Source of the DNA: Chlorokybus atmophyticus
Lineage: Eukaryota > Streptophyta > Chlorokybophyceae > Chlorokybales > Chlorokybaceae
Direction of reading: 5' to 3'
Assembly: GCA_009103225.1 (NCBI GenBank)
Contig: RHPI01002264.1
Location: 204,576 to 268,575, forward strand
DNA: 64,000 nucleotides
Below the pieces are notes generated by a model, which had not been told where the DNA came from, ran no database searches, and was given only the letters and a program-made list of their open reading frames with translations. Below, one piece after another: positions 39,081 through 50,350 of this stretch. Numbering within the stretch: position 1 is the first letter of the stretch; each line of letters starts with the position of its first letter. Position numbers and translations under genes: made by a program.

Positions 39081-39231
39081 CTATGCTGTTGGCATAGCCA
39101 AGCCTTATTTAGGACACTCATCCACGGCTGAGTCTCACTGCCAAAATTGGATACAGTTGAGAAAGCGACGAGATTAGCATCATATGGTCGTGATAGATAT
39201 TTGCTATCATCGTGCTGCAAGCTCAGATATT
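39081..39231 (+). repeat. DIRS split direct repeat B1
   Basis: Shares GGACACTCATCCACGGCTGA, CATATGGTCGTGATA and GTGCTGCAAGCTCAGAT with B2. It ends exactly where A2 begins. Confidence 0.85.
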
Positions 39232-39566
39232 CATTAGCACTCGCAAGCTGATTGGCTGGCGAGTCTATCTACCACGGCTCTCCCCTGCCACGTCAGAGGA
39301 TGCACAAGGGAGAGCACGCTGTGCGCACTTTTTGTGCGCTGTCACGAAACCATGCCCTGCATCGCCAGGCATCACGTCACTATGCCCTGCACCGCCAGGC
39401 ATGGCATCGCCGATGCCAGCTGCACCGGCCTCATGAGCGACGCTTAGTGGCGGAGCAGCTGGCAGCCTTGCCACGCATGGCAAGGCCTTCACTGCTGCGG
39501 CAGGTGCCGCCGCAATTGTTAGTCTCGTTGGCGCTTTCGGCGCCAACGTGCTTACTCAACTGCGCG
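39232..39566 (+). repeat. DIRS split direct repeat A2
   Basis: Internal copy of A1, including GGCTGGCGAGTCTATCTAC and CCTTGCCACGCATGGCAAGG. It is longer than A1 because a block of about 30 bp around CATGCCCTGCA.CGCCAGGCAT is duplicated within it. Confidence 0.85.
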
Positions 39567-39734
39567 CCATAACCCACCCACCCTGCGCTGCCGCCACCGC
39601 CGCCACCGTTGCCGCTGCTAGCTACTGCTGCAGCGGGTGTCGGCGGAGGCCCTACGCAGCGCCGTCCACGTGTCAGCCAAGGCTCACGTGGCCTAGCGCG
39701 CACTCTCAGCCGTTAGATGTGCATTCCAAACTGC

Positions 39735-39880
39735 CTATGCTTTTAGCACAGCCTTGATGAGGACACTCATCCACGGCTGAGACTTACTGCAAAAGTTTGA
39801 TGTAGTCGAGCAAGCGACGAAATGAGCAACATATGGTCGTGATAAACATTTGCTATCTTTGTGCTGCAAGCTCAGATGTT
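39735..39880 (+). repeat. DIRS split direct repeat B2 (right end)
   Basis: Right terminal copy of B1. The element ends at about CTCAGATGTT; a GATGTT word also occurs just outside the left end (about 32292), which could reflect the crossover site. Confidence 0.8.
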
Positions 39881-40357
39881 GACCAAATTAGCTGCCCCAA
39901 GCTCCTAAATAGTATGTCTGCAACAAAAGGCCCACTACACTCTCAACACATAGCAAGCAGGGTACAAGGCATGCCGACACGTAAGGTGGGTGGGAAGTCT
40001 GGTCAAAATGTGCGTATGCGTGCACAGGCACGTGCGTATGTATGCACGCACATGATATTTCTGCTCATCAGCATCGAATGACCTAATATAAGCGGTTGAC
40101 CTCAGTAACGCACATACAGCTTTAGTTCAACGCAGACTCTAGTATATAGGTACCGCAACACCAACTCTGCTACTGTTCATGGCTAGAGCAATAATGTGTC
40201 ACCCTTACAAGCAGCTGACAAGCACACAAATACATTATATAAGACACAACCCAACACTTCCAAGTGCTTGCTATTGTGCAGCTCAGCACGTGCCGCAAAT
40301 TGAGCTCTTGGCAAACCAGCTTCGTCATGTGCTGATCTTGTTGTAGCAAAAAACCTT

Positions 40358-40829
40358 TTACCGGGTAAAATCCAAGATATAAGCTAGTATTGCAGCACAC
40401 ACCATAGAGTAGGCCACCGACAATCCCGCACTCGCCTCGCAATGATGTCCAATCCGCGGAACACATTCGCCACCGACAACACTACAACGAGAAACCCAAC
40501 CAACCTATGGCCCCATTGCCAATAAAAGTGGAGTTGAAGACTTTGCCAGGCCCAATGCGAGCGAACTCACTTGCCAAGTGGCTAAAGATACAATATTAAT
40601 CCAAATGGCCAAGTGGTCTTTGTAAGTGGATGTCTCGACATGTAAACCGAGGCAAAACCCGACGATGCCAAGGAGGTAGCCAACACTTTGTACCACGCGA
40701 TGAAGATGGAACCGACGTGGACGAACATCGCGTATATGGCGCGCGATAATAATTCCCGCAGAAATGATTATACCAAACTTGTAACCATTCCAATACCGTG
40801 CGCATGCCTCTTGGCAATATCCTTTCCAT
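40358..40829 (-). pseudogene. Cytochrome b561 C-terminal exons
   Basis: Exon 40571-40829 starts after an AG with DGKDIAKRHAHGIGMVTSL (the HG motif of helix 1), then a one-base slip in a G run leads into GIIISAGIIIARHIR, FHLHRVVQSVGYLLGIVGFC and YKDHLAIWINIVSLATWQ. This is the b561 order of histidines before membrane helices. A 66-nt intron (GTGAGT...ATAG, 40505-40570) follows. The last exon 40358-40504 is in phase at both ends. Its middle reads as a membrane helix only one frame over (LVVVLSVANVFRGLDIIA), and its end in the annotated frame (AGLSVAYSMVCAAILAYILD), as if two opposite one-base slips cancel. Confidence 0.75.
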
Positions 40830-41129
40830 CTGCACTCAATGAACCCGAGGTAAACACGATGGATTGTGCGCCTGGTGCCGATGATCCATGTGATTGCAGT
40901 AATGGGTCTAATCAAGCCACATTTTCAATGGCGTATACGACCGGCACGGTGCGGGTAAAGAACTTCCACACTGGTATTGTTGTTGAGCTGCAATGTGAAG
41001 ACCGCGTTGATCGTGTTGGCAGTTTCATCGCGCGTGCATGACGCGGACATGGTGGCGAGCTCGCTTGGAGATATGAATGAAGCCGCACCGCGGGCAACAA
41101 GGAGGAAGTCATCCACATTTGTTCATGTA

Positions 41130-43100
41130 CAGAGTGTTGAGTGGCGATGGTTGTATGATGTCTTGTATTGGTGGATATACATACATGTTCGGCAGGTGGC
41201 GCAGGGTCTACATATACATATATAACAGCTCTGCTGCCTGGCATGGAGCCCGCATTGCGTGCGAGGCCAAAACCAGCCCACACGACATGCTGTACCTTGA
41301 AGCCAACTCCAACACAGATTGCCACACGTGGAAGTGTGTACTGGGTGCCCACATTGGTAGTGTAACAAGTGCTCACATCGCTATTCATTGAACGCAAGAT
41401 ATATCACTGGATAGGAAGGTAGTGCCATTGTGGCAAACGCCAGCAGCGCGTTGCTCTCCTCATCGATGATATCAATGGTGTTGGAGACGATATCCTCCCA
41501 CCCGAAAGGGGTCAATGGTACCCTCAAGTAGATATCAAGTTCCCTTTCTGCTCTGCGCACATCGGCGATACGAACACCTTCAGCGTAGAAGAAGGCTCTT
41601 AATTATGCGCGATTGAACTTCACGCCACGCGCGCATGGCACAGCCAGAGAGTATCTCCACACTTCCACTGATATCAGCACTCATCAAATCACCCCTGTGA
41701 TGAGCAGCAATGAGGACGCGAACGTGTACGCGCGCACACGCACGTGCGTGCGTGCGTGCGCATGCTTGGGTGACTGAGTACTTGTGCTTATGTGTGGGTG
41801 TGGGTGTGTGAGTGTCTGTGTGCATGTGTGTACGTCTGCCATATAAACAACAGTATTTACCGCCAGCCTCTGCGCATGGAGGTGTTGATATCTGCGCATG
41901 CGCTTGAGCCATCGGCATTGTCCACAACAATCTGCCATCTCAATAACTGGTGCGTGAAGCACTGGTAATACACCAACTGTGGGGTGTCATCATGAGGTGT
42001 TCAGGTGACCTCATGTGGTTGTCGTATCGTGCCATGAGAGTTCTATCCTCCCGTAAACACGCCCGCGGAAGTTGTAACGTTGCCCCCAACATCAATGATG
42101 TAAAGAGGGTGCTGCTTACCCGCCCTCACGCTGAATGTGCACTTCAACCCCCTCTTTACGTGCACCACCAGTAACTCTAACGCATTGATGTGGTAACTCA
42201 CACCCCACGCAGGCGGGGAGGGATTGTTGCCATCCCTCTCCAATGTGACAACAATCGACGTGGTGTTCGATATCACCTCGGGGGGTATGGATATCATTGT
42301 TGTGTTAGAGTTGCCGATTCTGGTCTTTTTGGGTGGACCCGCGCACGCATTTTGTCAAAGCGAGGTCGAGAGAGAAGGTAAGGTTGGTTTGTGTCTTCCC
42401 CTCATGGAAGAGGACAATCGGCTTCCCCGCCGTAAAAGCCTCGAATTATGGTCATATTGCGAATGCAACAAAGCATGGTGCACCCGCCGCTCAATTGACT
42501 TCGTACTCGTTGGACGCCTTCAAAGACCGTGAGGTCTCGATATACGCCACATTCGAGATGTACTTGTGGGACATCCATAAGTTGGTATGCATGCACACAA
42601 CATGCACGATAGCACGCGCACGCACATATGCATGCGTAACCATGCAACAGACACACGCATGCGCACATGCGCAAATGCACAGATGCAGCACCCGTGCTTG
42701 CTTGATCAACACACCCAACAATGTTGACACACATGCTACTTACGAGCACGAGACGAGCGTGACAGAATCCGTGTTTGGCTTGCTATCGGGGCACACTTCC
42801 ACATCCGCAACCGCTTCAACACTACACTGCTCCCTGCTCTCAAGAAAATAGTTTGTTGCAAAACACTCCCCTCTCACATAACCGCCACAACCATATCGCT
42901 CACCATACTAACGTGCTTCACACCATCTTTGCAAAAACCAAACCCACCCACGCGCCGTCGTTCAGGACAGCCTCCAACCCAATGGTGACAATGTTGAGGT
43001 TGGTGATGGAGTTTAATAAAACAGTGGAGGTTGTAGCCGAGCGTGAGAGTCACGCAGTTGGTGAGGTTGGATCTCACCGCTGCGTGTGAGTGAGTGGGTG
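41130..43100 (-). pseudogene. DOMON-like exons of the b561 locus
   Basis: Several fragments fit DOMON domains. At about 43080-42890: NLTNCVTLTLGYNLH, then a slip in a T run into NIVTIGLEAVLNDGAWVGLV, then VSMVSDMVVAVM, matching the '...l.A...GWvg.gf...mvgsD.vva' pattern. A continuation to a GT donor near 42739 reads VEVCPDSKPNTDSVTLVSC. At about 42330-42130: ISNTTSIVVTLERDGN and VSYHINALELLVVHV. At about 41600-41395: VRRAERELDIYLRVPLTPFG and SNALLAFATMALPSYPVIYL. At about 41390-41130: a second DOMON core VVWAGFGLARNAGSMPGSR. At 41116-40925: DDFLLVARGAASFISPSEL and VFTLQLNNNTSVEVL, then in another frame RTVPVVYAIENVA. The exon limits are approximate. Confidence 0.55.
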
Positions 43101-43213
43101 GGTGGGTGAGTGAGTGAGTCAGTGAGTGAGTGGGTGAACGAGTGCATGGGCGAAAAGTACACAAAGTCCACTTGGGGGGATGGTGGTGCCAACGGTGGTG
43201 GTGGCCCCCTTAC

Positions 43214-43761
43214 CGGCTCCGCTATTACGACGTGTCCGATATCGGCCTTGAAGTCCTCACACCAGAGCGCTATCACGCTTGGATTGCCTTTCCAAGTCAG
43301 CCCACCTCAGAGCCCAATCGTGATGCTGCTACTGCAGTCGTGCGCCGCCATGAACTGGTGGGGGAGAAAGATGGTTGTTGTAGACATGGTGTGGTGTGAT
43401 GTGGTGGGGTGGGGTGTGTATCTGCTCGTCGCTGAGGCGGAAGCCCTTGCTCTTGAGGTCGCTCACGGACGGGGCGCCATACCAGTAGGCGGCGGGGCAG
43501 CACTATCGTAGCTGTGGTGGGGGTGGGGGTATGTGTGTACGCGCGTGTGCGTGTGTGTGCGTGCGTGTGCATGGGTGCATCACCGTTGTGTGTATCGTTG
43601 TTGCGGTTGTGTTTGACATCGTGCGCAAGTTGCGTGGAGCTGGGCGGTTGCATTTGTGGCAAAAGTGCAATGCACATAACAGACTGGCAGGCAACGTGCC
43701 ACCACCTGAGGCTGTCCACGCGGAATGTACAGTTGTCGACAAGGTTCACCACACCAGCAAC
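43214..43761 (-). pseudogene. DM13 unit 3 (exons A3, B3, C3)
   Basis: Exon A3 is 43706-43761 (AGVVNLVDNCTFRVDSL), B3 is 43422-43511 (AAYWYGAPSVSDLKSKGFRL) and C3 is 43214-43354 (SSSITIGL, then LTWKGNPSVIALWCEDFKA and GHVVI). This is the DM13 pattern: CtfrV, YWyg, GF.LS, I.iGL..g.sW....v.SlWCe.F...FGHV. Defects: B3 lacks one base relative to B1; the donor after B3 is AT instead of GT; and C3 has TGA where the other units have Leu/Ala. A (GTGA)n microsatellite follows at 43085-43140. Confidence 0.75.
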
Positions 43762-43924
43762 CTAAACGACCACACAAGTGTGGACATATATTAGGCTCAT
43801 TGCGTCGATATACACAGTAGATGTCACCATGTTCCAGTAGCAACAGCCTGAGGCAACGCAGAGATCAACAAGATGCAGTGATGATGACACGCACATGCGC
43901 ATGCGCACACACACACACACACAC

Positions 43925-44291
43925 ATTATGGTAGTAACTGGTCAGTGCGGCATTGAAGCCAACGTAAGGGCTGTTCTGGCTGCCGTCGCAGGTTGTTGCT
44001 GATATCATCACATGGGCAAAACTGGCTTCAAAATCCTCGCACCAGAGCGATATCACCCTCAGGTCTCTGCCCCAACTCACTCCGTCCAACAGCCCAATCG
44101 TGATGCTGCCACTACCGTTATACGCAGTCATAACCTGTGAGGAAGGGAGAGTGTTGTAGACTTGGGGTTATAGTTGTGTGGCATTGTATTGTAATGTGTA
44201 CCTGCTCGTCGCTGAGGCGAAAGCCGTTGTTACAGAGGTCGCTCACGGATGGGGCGCCTTACTAATAGGTGGTGGGAAGGAACCGTCGTAA
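43925..44291 (-). pseudogene. DM13 unit 2 (exons B2 and C2)
   Basis: C2 (43925-44134, 210 nt, AG/GT borders) is intact: VMTAYNGSGSITIGLLDGVS, WGRDLRVISLWCEDFEAS, FAHVMISATTCDGSQN, PYVGFNAALTSYYHN. B2 (44202-44291) is ruined: its acceptor is AA instead of AG, and the codons for the conserved Trp and Tyr are TAG and TAA, although GAPSVSDLCNNGFRLSDEQ is still readable after them. The matching exon A2 lies at 54230-54284, so the intron between A2 and B2 is about 9.9 kb and full of retroelement sequence. Confidence 0.75.
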
Positions 44292-44569
44292 TTGTAGTCG
44301 GTGGATGCGTGTGTGGGTGCGTGCATGCGTGCGTTCGCGCATGTGCTTGTGAATGCAGATGCGTGTGGGTGAGGGTGCATGTGGTATATTTGTGCCCGTG
44401 CTTGTGCCTGTGCCTACTCTCATGCTAACCGAACAGGAGGGCTTAGTCTCCTCGTATAAGCCTACATTCGGCCTTCCTCCCGGGCTACCAGCATCACAGT
44501 TCCCTTCCACCAGTCCGAATCTCCCGCGCAGCTGGCATTAGTCCGTCAACAGTTCCGCGACAGTCTTCA

Positions 44570-46440
44570 TTGGTACCCCGCGTAGCTGATATGTTGGAGT
44601 TCCGACCCTACGCATGCGACTTCCTAGCCATCCATTTGAAGTCACGACCTCCTAGCCTTGCAATCCACTCAAGACCTCCGAACTTCCCACCAGGAGGTCC
44701 CTCGATCCTAGCTGATCCGTTGTGAGTCCACCACGCTGCCCGTGGACGGACTCGCTTTTTGCCCATTTAGACGAGACAGGTCAGTAATGAACATCTAAAG
44801 AATAGCCGTCATTAGACCGGTTAAGCTTGCTTGAACTAATGGCTCACATGTGTTCATATGATAGTATAAGTATAAGTAGATAGACTGGTGACTTGCATAC
44901 TTGGTGAAACTGTGAATGAGTGTAAGCGCATCGACTTGAGAAAGTGTGATAGCAGCTTATGTTGTAAAACCTAAAGTTTGCTATTGCATGCTGCGAGTGT
45001 CATGTTTTACAAGACTCGAAGACAACAAGTTGTGATGGGGTGCAACTGCACACAGCAAGTCGTCCGAGTTGCCAAGAAGCTTTTATACCTCTAAGGGAAT
45101 GCAGCATCTGCAGCGTGTGCACTGTTTCTCAGTGTATGTGAGCTTAGTTGCATTGTGGGCACTGTGTGGACAGCTACCATCCGTGTGTGGCATTACTTTG
45201 TTGCTGCATTCATTCACCTCATCTAACAGTTGACCCATTTTTCCTCACGCAAGGTTCTGTAGTTACAGCGCTACATCGAATAGTGGCTTGTAGACTCGCA
45301 GTTTCACCCACCTTTGCTCAAGGGAGTGCGTGTACACCAATGCTGCTTGCATCCTCGCAGTAGTGATTGTTCACACTGAGTGATAGCATCATTTGCTTGC
45401 ACATAGCGCAGCATCAGTCGCTAGTGTGTGAGGTGTTGTGCAAGTGGTTTACCAGTGGAGGATACACACTCTAGGCTGCATACACTCTCTCATTGTGCAT
45501 GTGCATGAGTGAGAACCCAGTCCTCACAAGCCCACCTGCTTAACTATGGTGGCTTTGTTCTGAGGGAACTGTATAAGAAGAGCCCTAGTGACCTCGTTGG
45601 CTGAACACCATCTTCAGCCTCATTATACCGAAGGCGTCCGAGCTACGGATCCCGTCCGTCATCAGCTCACACTTCCCGTCAGTCCACTCCTCGTTATTGT
45701 CTCCACGTCCACCACGCTGTTGACGACATTGACGACATGGAGTCCACTGGCAACACGGACGCGATGTACTTCTCTGGCCGTCCTAGCACCACCCCTCTAG
45801 ATGACTTCATTGTCACATTCGACTACAACATGTGCTCTCATGCATCCAAGCCCGGCCACTGATCAGATCAGATGTCCTTTCGTGTTGCTGCCCAATACGC
45901 TGAGCACGAAGCACAAAAAGTCTAGAGGTCTGTAGCCATTTACCACCGCATCGCTGGCTATATACATACTGTCACTGTCCCCTTGCCCCTGGCTGCTACT
46001 CCTGCACCCGTGTTTCAAGCTGCACCCCTGTCTTGACCCTGTTAGGTGACGCACTGGCAACCATTGCAGCTGATGCGGAAGCCAACCCACTTCTTGTCCA
46101 AGGGGACATGACCGCTGAAGAGTTCGTAAAGGCATCGCGAATACGCGCAGACAAGGTGCATATGCGTGCAATAAGGCTTCTGCGAAAGCGTAACTGCGCT
46201 GCTCCTGCTGCAGCCATTGCTGCTCCCCCTGCTCCTCCTGCCCCCCCCCTGCTGTTGGCAACCCTGCTGCTGCCTCGTCTGAGCCGATACGTGCCTCCAA
46301 TCAGACACTATTCCACGAGCCTGCGACCAACAGCATCTCTATGGGATCAGCCATCGTCGGCCGGCCATCCTTCACAGTGAGGGTGGACATGTTCGAGTCC
46401 GACTTCAAGACATGTACGCTGTGGGGAATACAGCATGTTA
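44570..46440 (+). mobile_element. gag-like retroelement remnant
   Basis: From ATG 45737 a short frame reads MESTGNTDAMYFSGRPSTTP and DDFIVTFDYNMCSHASK, then a stop, then SFRVAAQYAEHEAQKV and IYHRIAGYIHTVT. A further frame at 46033-46380 reads DMTAEEFVKASRIRADKVHM. This resembles an acidic, helical retroelement capsid protein. No polymerase follows in the same frame, and no LTR pair is recognised; the 44.57-45.6 kb flank could be LTR or leader sequence. It sits in the large intron of the b561 locus. Class uncertain (LTR retroelement). Confidence 0.4.
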
Positions 46441-48962
46441 TGCAGTTTTTTCTACACGTATAACATATGACACTTATGTGCTATTGCCCAATCAGCTTAG
46501 CTAGCCTATTGTAACTTATTAGATTGACACTTGATAAGCTACCCACAAACTGCAATTGTATGTATAGACTGTAGGCAGTTAGGATGGCAAAAGTCTTGTC
46601 TGGCCTTTTATAGGATTTAGACTGAGCCCCCGGAGCCGATAGGCCACGGGTTATTCGGTTAATTCACTCTACAGTCATTTTGTTGGCGGTATAGCTCTGC
46701 TCTTACCACTGTGCCGTGCATGCTTGCATGCAGCATCTCTCATTATCAGGATATGGGCCCACATCTATGTGTGTAGAGCTAGCTACTGTGAGAGAGTGTT
46801 CCCCTCTGTGCGTGAGGTTGTTGAAGCTGATTGCTTGAGCTGAGAGGTGCAACGGACAAGCAAGAGTCCTTTGAGGTTTAGATGTGAAGTTTAGTCAGCA
46901 GGATAGTCAGCACAATGGCAACCACTCGATCAAAAATGGAGAAGATTACCATTAAACCTCAGCACGAGGACAACCATTCTAGCTGGGGCGAGATGAAGAT
47001 GATGCTCATCTATGAGGAGCTGTGGGACTACATTAATCCCTAGGGGAGTACGCCAATGGTAACGCGTCTGCATGGATGCGAAGCAGTTTGCGTGCTTTGG
47101 CTTTAATGAGCACACACATTAAGCCATTTCGTACGCGACTAATACAGATGCATTTAAATGCCAAGCATGCATGGGAAGCTTAAAAAGAAATATTCTCTAC
47201 ATGCTCTGTTGGTCGTAAGATTGAACTCATACAACCGTTCAACGATCTGCAAAAGCTTACTAGTGAGTTAGTCATAGACTAATTCGGACGTGCACGGAAG
47301 CTCAGCATTGATTTGACCTCTATAGGGGATTCAGTCTTAGATGATCACATGTACTTGAATGTGTCGTCTGGGTTGCCACGAGGGTATGAGAATGTCGCGA
47401 TGATGCTGGAGGTAGTCAGTACCATTCAGCAGTTGACATCAAAGAGATTCTGCCAATGCTGAAGACAAAACCAAGGTTCAAGGGCAACGAGATTGATGGG
47501 GAGTCCAGTGCATTCGCTGCTTGAGCGCAGTCGTTTGAAGGAGCTGGCACTAGCGGCAACAACAATGTTAACAAGGGTGGAAACTTGAACAAGCAAAAAG
47601 CCTCTCATTGGGAAGTGCTTTCATCGCAACCAAGTTGGGCACCGCAAGAGTGACTGCCAGCAGCTGAAGGCAGCAAAGGCCAATTAAGGTGGTGCAGTTG
47701 CCTTCACAACATCCACAGTGTTCAGACGTCATCTTGCGTGGGTGTTCGATTCTGATGGTCTACAGCATACGAGTCCTGACGCTAGGTATTGGGCTACTCA
47801 ACTACAAGATTCAACTCAGCGGAGTGTGGAGATTCTGGGTGAACAGTCGATGGTAGCGGGTACAAGCCGATCAATGCTCCAATGTACGACATAAGAAGGT
47901 GTGTACACGGTGAAGCTAAAGGAGGTTCTTCATGTTCCCCGTGCACAGGCTAGCCTCTTCTCCATTCAGATCGCATTGAAGGCTGGAACTAATTTGTCAG
48001 GGAAAGGAGCAGAGCTTTGTCTCAAGGTTGATGGCATGGTCTGCCTCATCGCGTGAGAATAGCAAGGTGGTCTCTATCCAATGGAAGAAGCTAAGACCAA
48101 TAAGGCACTGGTGGCAATAGTCCCTAAGTCAGCTGAACAATTGATTCAAAGGTTGGGACATCTTGACTATGACAACTTACATCGCTTGGTAGCAAAAGAT
48201 TGGTAGCAGATGATCTGGTCGATGGCATCAATGCGAGCAAGCTGCAAATCAAGCAGGCCGAGGGGGTGCTGTGCGAGCCATGTGTTGTCCAAGATGCGTT
48301 GGCAATCTTTTCAGATGTTTGAGAATGTCAGTGAGCATGTTGGGCGGTTGGTACACATATGTGTGTGTTCCGTTACCACAGCCATCGAAGGGGGGAGCAT
48401 CCTATATAGTCGCCTTCCTTAATGACTTCTCCAAGCTGTCATTCATGCATTATGTGAAGCTCAAGTCAGATGTTCTAGCTGTGGTCAAGGAGGTGGTGTT
48501 GTGGTTGAAGAATGTGTCTGGCAAAGCTTTGAAGACAGTCAGAGGTGGCAGAGGAGGGGAGTATTTGAATTAAGAGTTGTCTACAATGTGGTCTTCTCAA
48601 GGCATTGTGCATTGGACAACAGCGCCATATAGTCCACAGTAAAACGGAGCAGCGGAGCGGCTCAATCTGACTTTTATTGAGAGGGTGAGAGCCATGCTAA
48701 GTGATGCAAAGTACAAGTATTGCTGCTGGGCAGAGGCGATTAATGGCCAATTGCACAAGAAAACGGATTGCCAGTGCGTACTCAAGCAAAGACCCTGTGG
48801 GAGCTGTTTGTTGAAAAGGATAAAAAAGTAAGCAACATGAGGGTGTTTGGCTTCACTGCATACGTGTTGACACAAACGAAGCAAATGAAAAAGCTGGAGC
48901 CGGTGAGCAAGAACGGCATTTTCCTTAGCTATGAGCCCGACTCTAAGGCCCACGAAGATTTG

Positions 48963-49020
48963 CTGGAGGATATCCTCCAGCACACACAATCTTGCGAGTA
49001 TCGATACTCGCAAGATTGTG
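48963..49020. repeat. Two adjoining perfect palindromes in the copia element
   Basis: 48963-48980 is an 18-bp perfect palindrome (CTGGAGGATATCCTCCAG). 48985-49020 is a 36-bp perfect palindrome centred on TATCGATA. They interrupt the frame between LLED and RKIVISKEVVF, which would be continuous without the extra bases. Confidence 0.9.
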
Positions 49021-50015
49021 ATCAGCAAAGAAGTTGTCTTCCATAAAGCCGTGGGAGTACAGCAGCTGCAAGAGATCAGTGACAGTGACTGAACAGATGA
49101 AGAGATTAGCTTTACTAGTGATTAAAATCAGCAAGAGTTAAGCATTGCTTAGTATTTCGAAAAGGGAGCTCAGACCTGAAAGCAGGAGCAACGCCGCACG
49201 CAAAGATGAAGGAAGTTATCAGCAGTAGCGAAATCAATAGCAAAGCAGTCGGCACTTTTTTGGGCATGTAAGGAAGGGTTATATACGCTACCACAAGGAT
49301 TTTGGTCTTCTTTCGGGCTCAGATTCATAGAGTGTGGAGTCAGTACGTATGAAGAAGCACTCCAGAGGATTGATGTAGACAACTGGCGTCAGGGAATGAA
49401 TGAGGAGATTGCCTAGGGGCTGGAAGAGAGGATTTACATTTAGCAGGGGTATTAGGCGGGGCCACCTGGTATAGCATGCGGATTGATAAAGGCATTGTAT
49501 GGGCTGAAGCAGGCACCACGGGTGTGGCATGGAAGACTATGCCAGGAGCTTCAAGGCAGGGGTTTAGAGCAAATTTCACGGATCCAGGTCTGTTCTACCA
49601 CGAGAGCAAGCAAGTGTGGCTATTGGTGTATGTGGACGACATTCTGCAGCGTCTGAAACGTAAGGGGTGCAGCGAGTGACAACTCCGCTGCAGGATGTTG
49701 GAGTGCAGAGACTTGAGTGAGATATTATACTTCTTATGTATGGTTGTCACTAGAAACAGAGCTGCTGACACTATTACCATCACGCAAGAGCAGGTGCACC
49801 ACGTGGTAAGGCAGCTGGTGACAAAGTTTGGTATCGATAATGCCAATGTTAGAGAGGTGCCATTGAGCGTGGGAGTTCAGTTGGTGAGAGCACTAGGGCC
49901 TACCCCTGCTGCGAGCTTGTGGGGAGCCTACTCTACAGCGTTTTGACCTGACATTGCACATGCTGTGGGACAGTTGGCAAGGTACAGATCTGTTTCATCA
50001 ATGCAGCATTGATGA

Positions 50016-50350
50016 AGCAGCAAAAGGTGTACTGCGCTACTTATTAAAGGTGACAACAGTTGGGATCCAGTATGGACCGGGCAATCATGCATTACAACGT
50101 TATTGTGATGCAGATTATGCAGCATTGACTAGCAGCAAAAGGTGTACTGCGCTACTTGTTAAGGGTGACAACAGTTGGGATCTTTGGGATCGGGCAATCA
50201 TGCATTGCAACATTATTGTGATGCAGATTATGCAGCATTGATTAGCAGCAAAAGGTGTACTGCGCTACTTGTTAAAGGTGACAACAGCTGGGATCAAGTA
50301 TGGACCGGGCAATCATGCGTTGCAACGTCATTGTGATGCAGATTATGCTG
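50016..50350 (+). repeat. Triplicated ~114-bp segment of copia RNase H
   Basis: Three consecutive copies start with AGCAGCAAAAGGTGTACTGC at 50016, 50131 and 50244 (periods 115 and 113 bp), each ending in the word for YCDADYA. Copies 1 and 3 are the more protein-like; copy 2 has a small internal change (TTTGGGATC). Confidence 0.9.

Larger units (their letters stand above)
32302..39880 (+). mobile_element. DIRS-order retrotransposon, PAT/kangaroo-like, with split direct repeats
   Basis: The ends are arranged A1 (32302-32604), internal region, B1 (39081-39231), A2 (39232-39566), spacer, B2 (39735-39880). A1 matches A2 and B1 matches B2, and B1 and A2 are directly adjacent, exactly as in the split-direct-repeat termini known from PAT of nematodes and kangaroo of Volvox. 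The plus strand carries a degenerate gag-like region, a reverse transcriptase with a YIDD box and DIRS-type RNase H. The minus strand carries a tyrosine-recombinase-like frame. No target-site duplication is seen, as expected for recombinase-mediated insertion. Frame breaks and stops indicate an inactive copy. The left end lies only 110 bp from the CACTA right end. Confidence 0.85.

Noticed and set aside
46612-46730. tRNA-like A-box (AGTGGTAAGAGC on the minus strand) near 46.7 kb
   Set aside because: No acceptor stem or T-arm (B-box) could be found at the right distance; at most a SINE relic.
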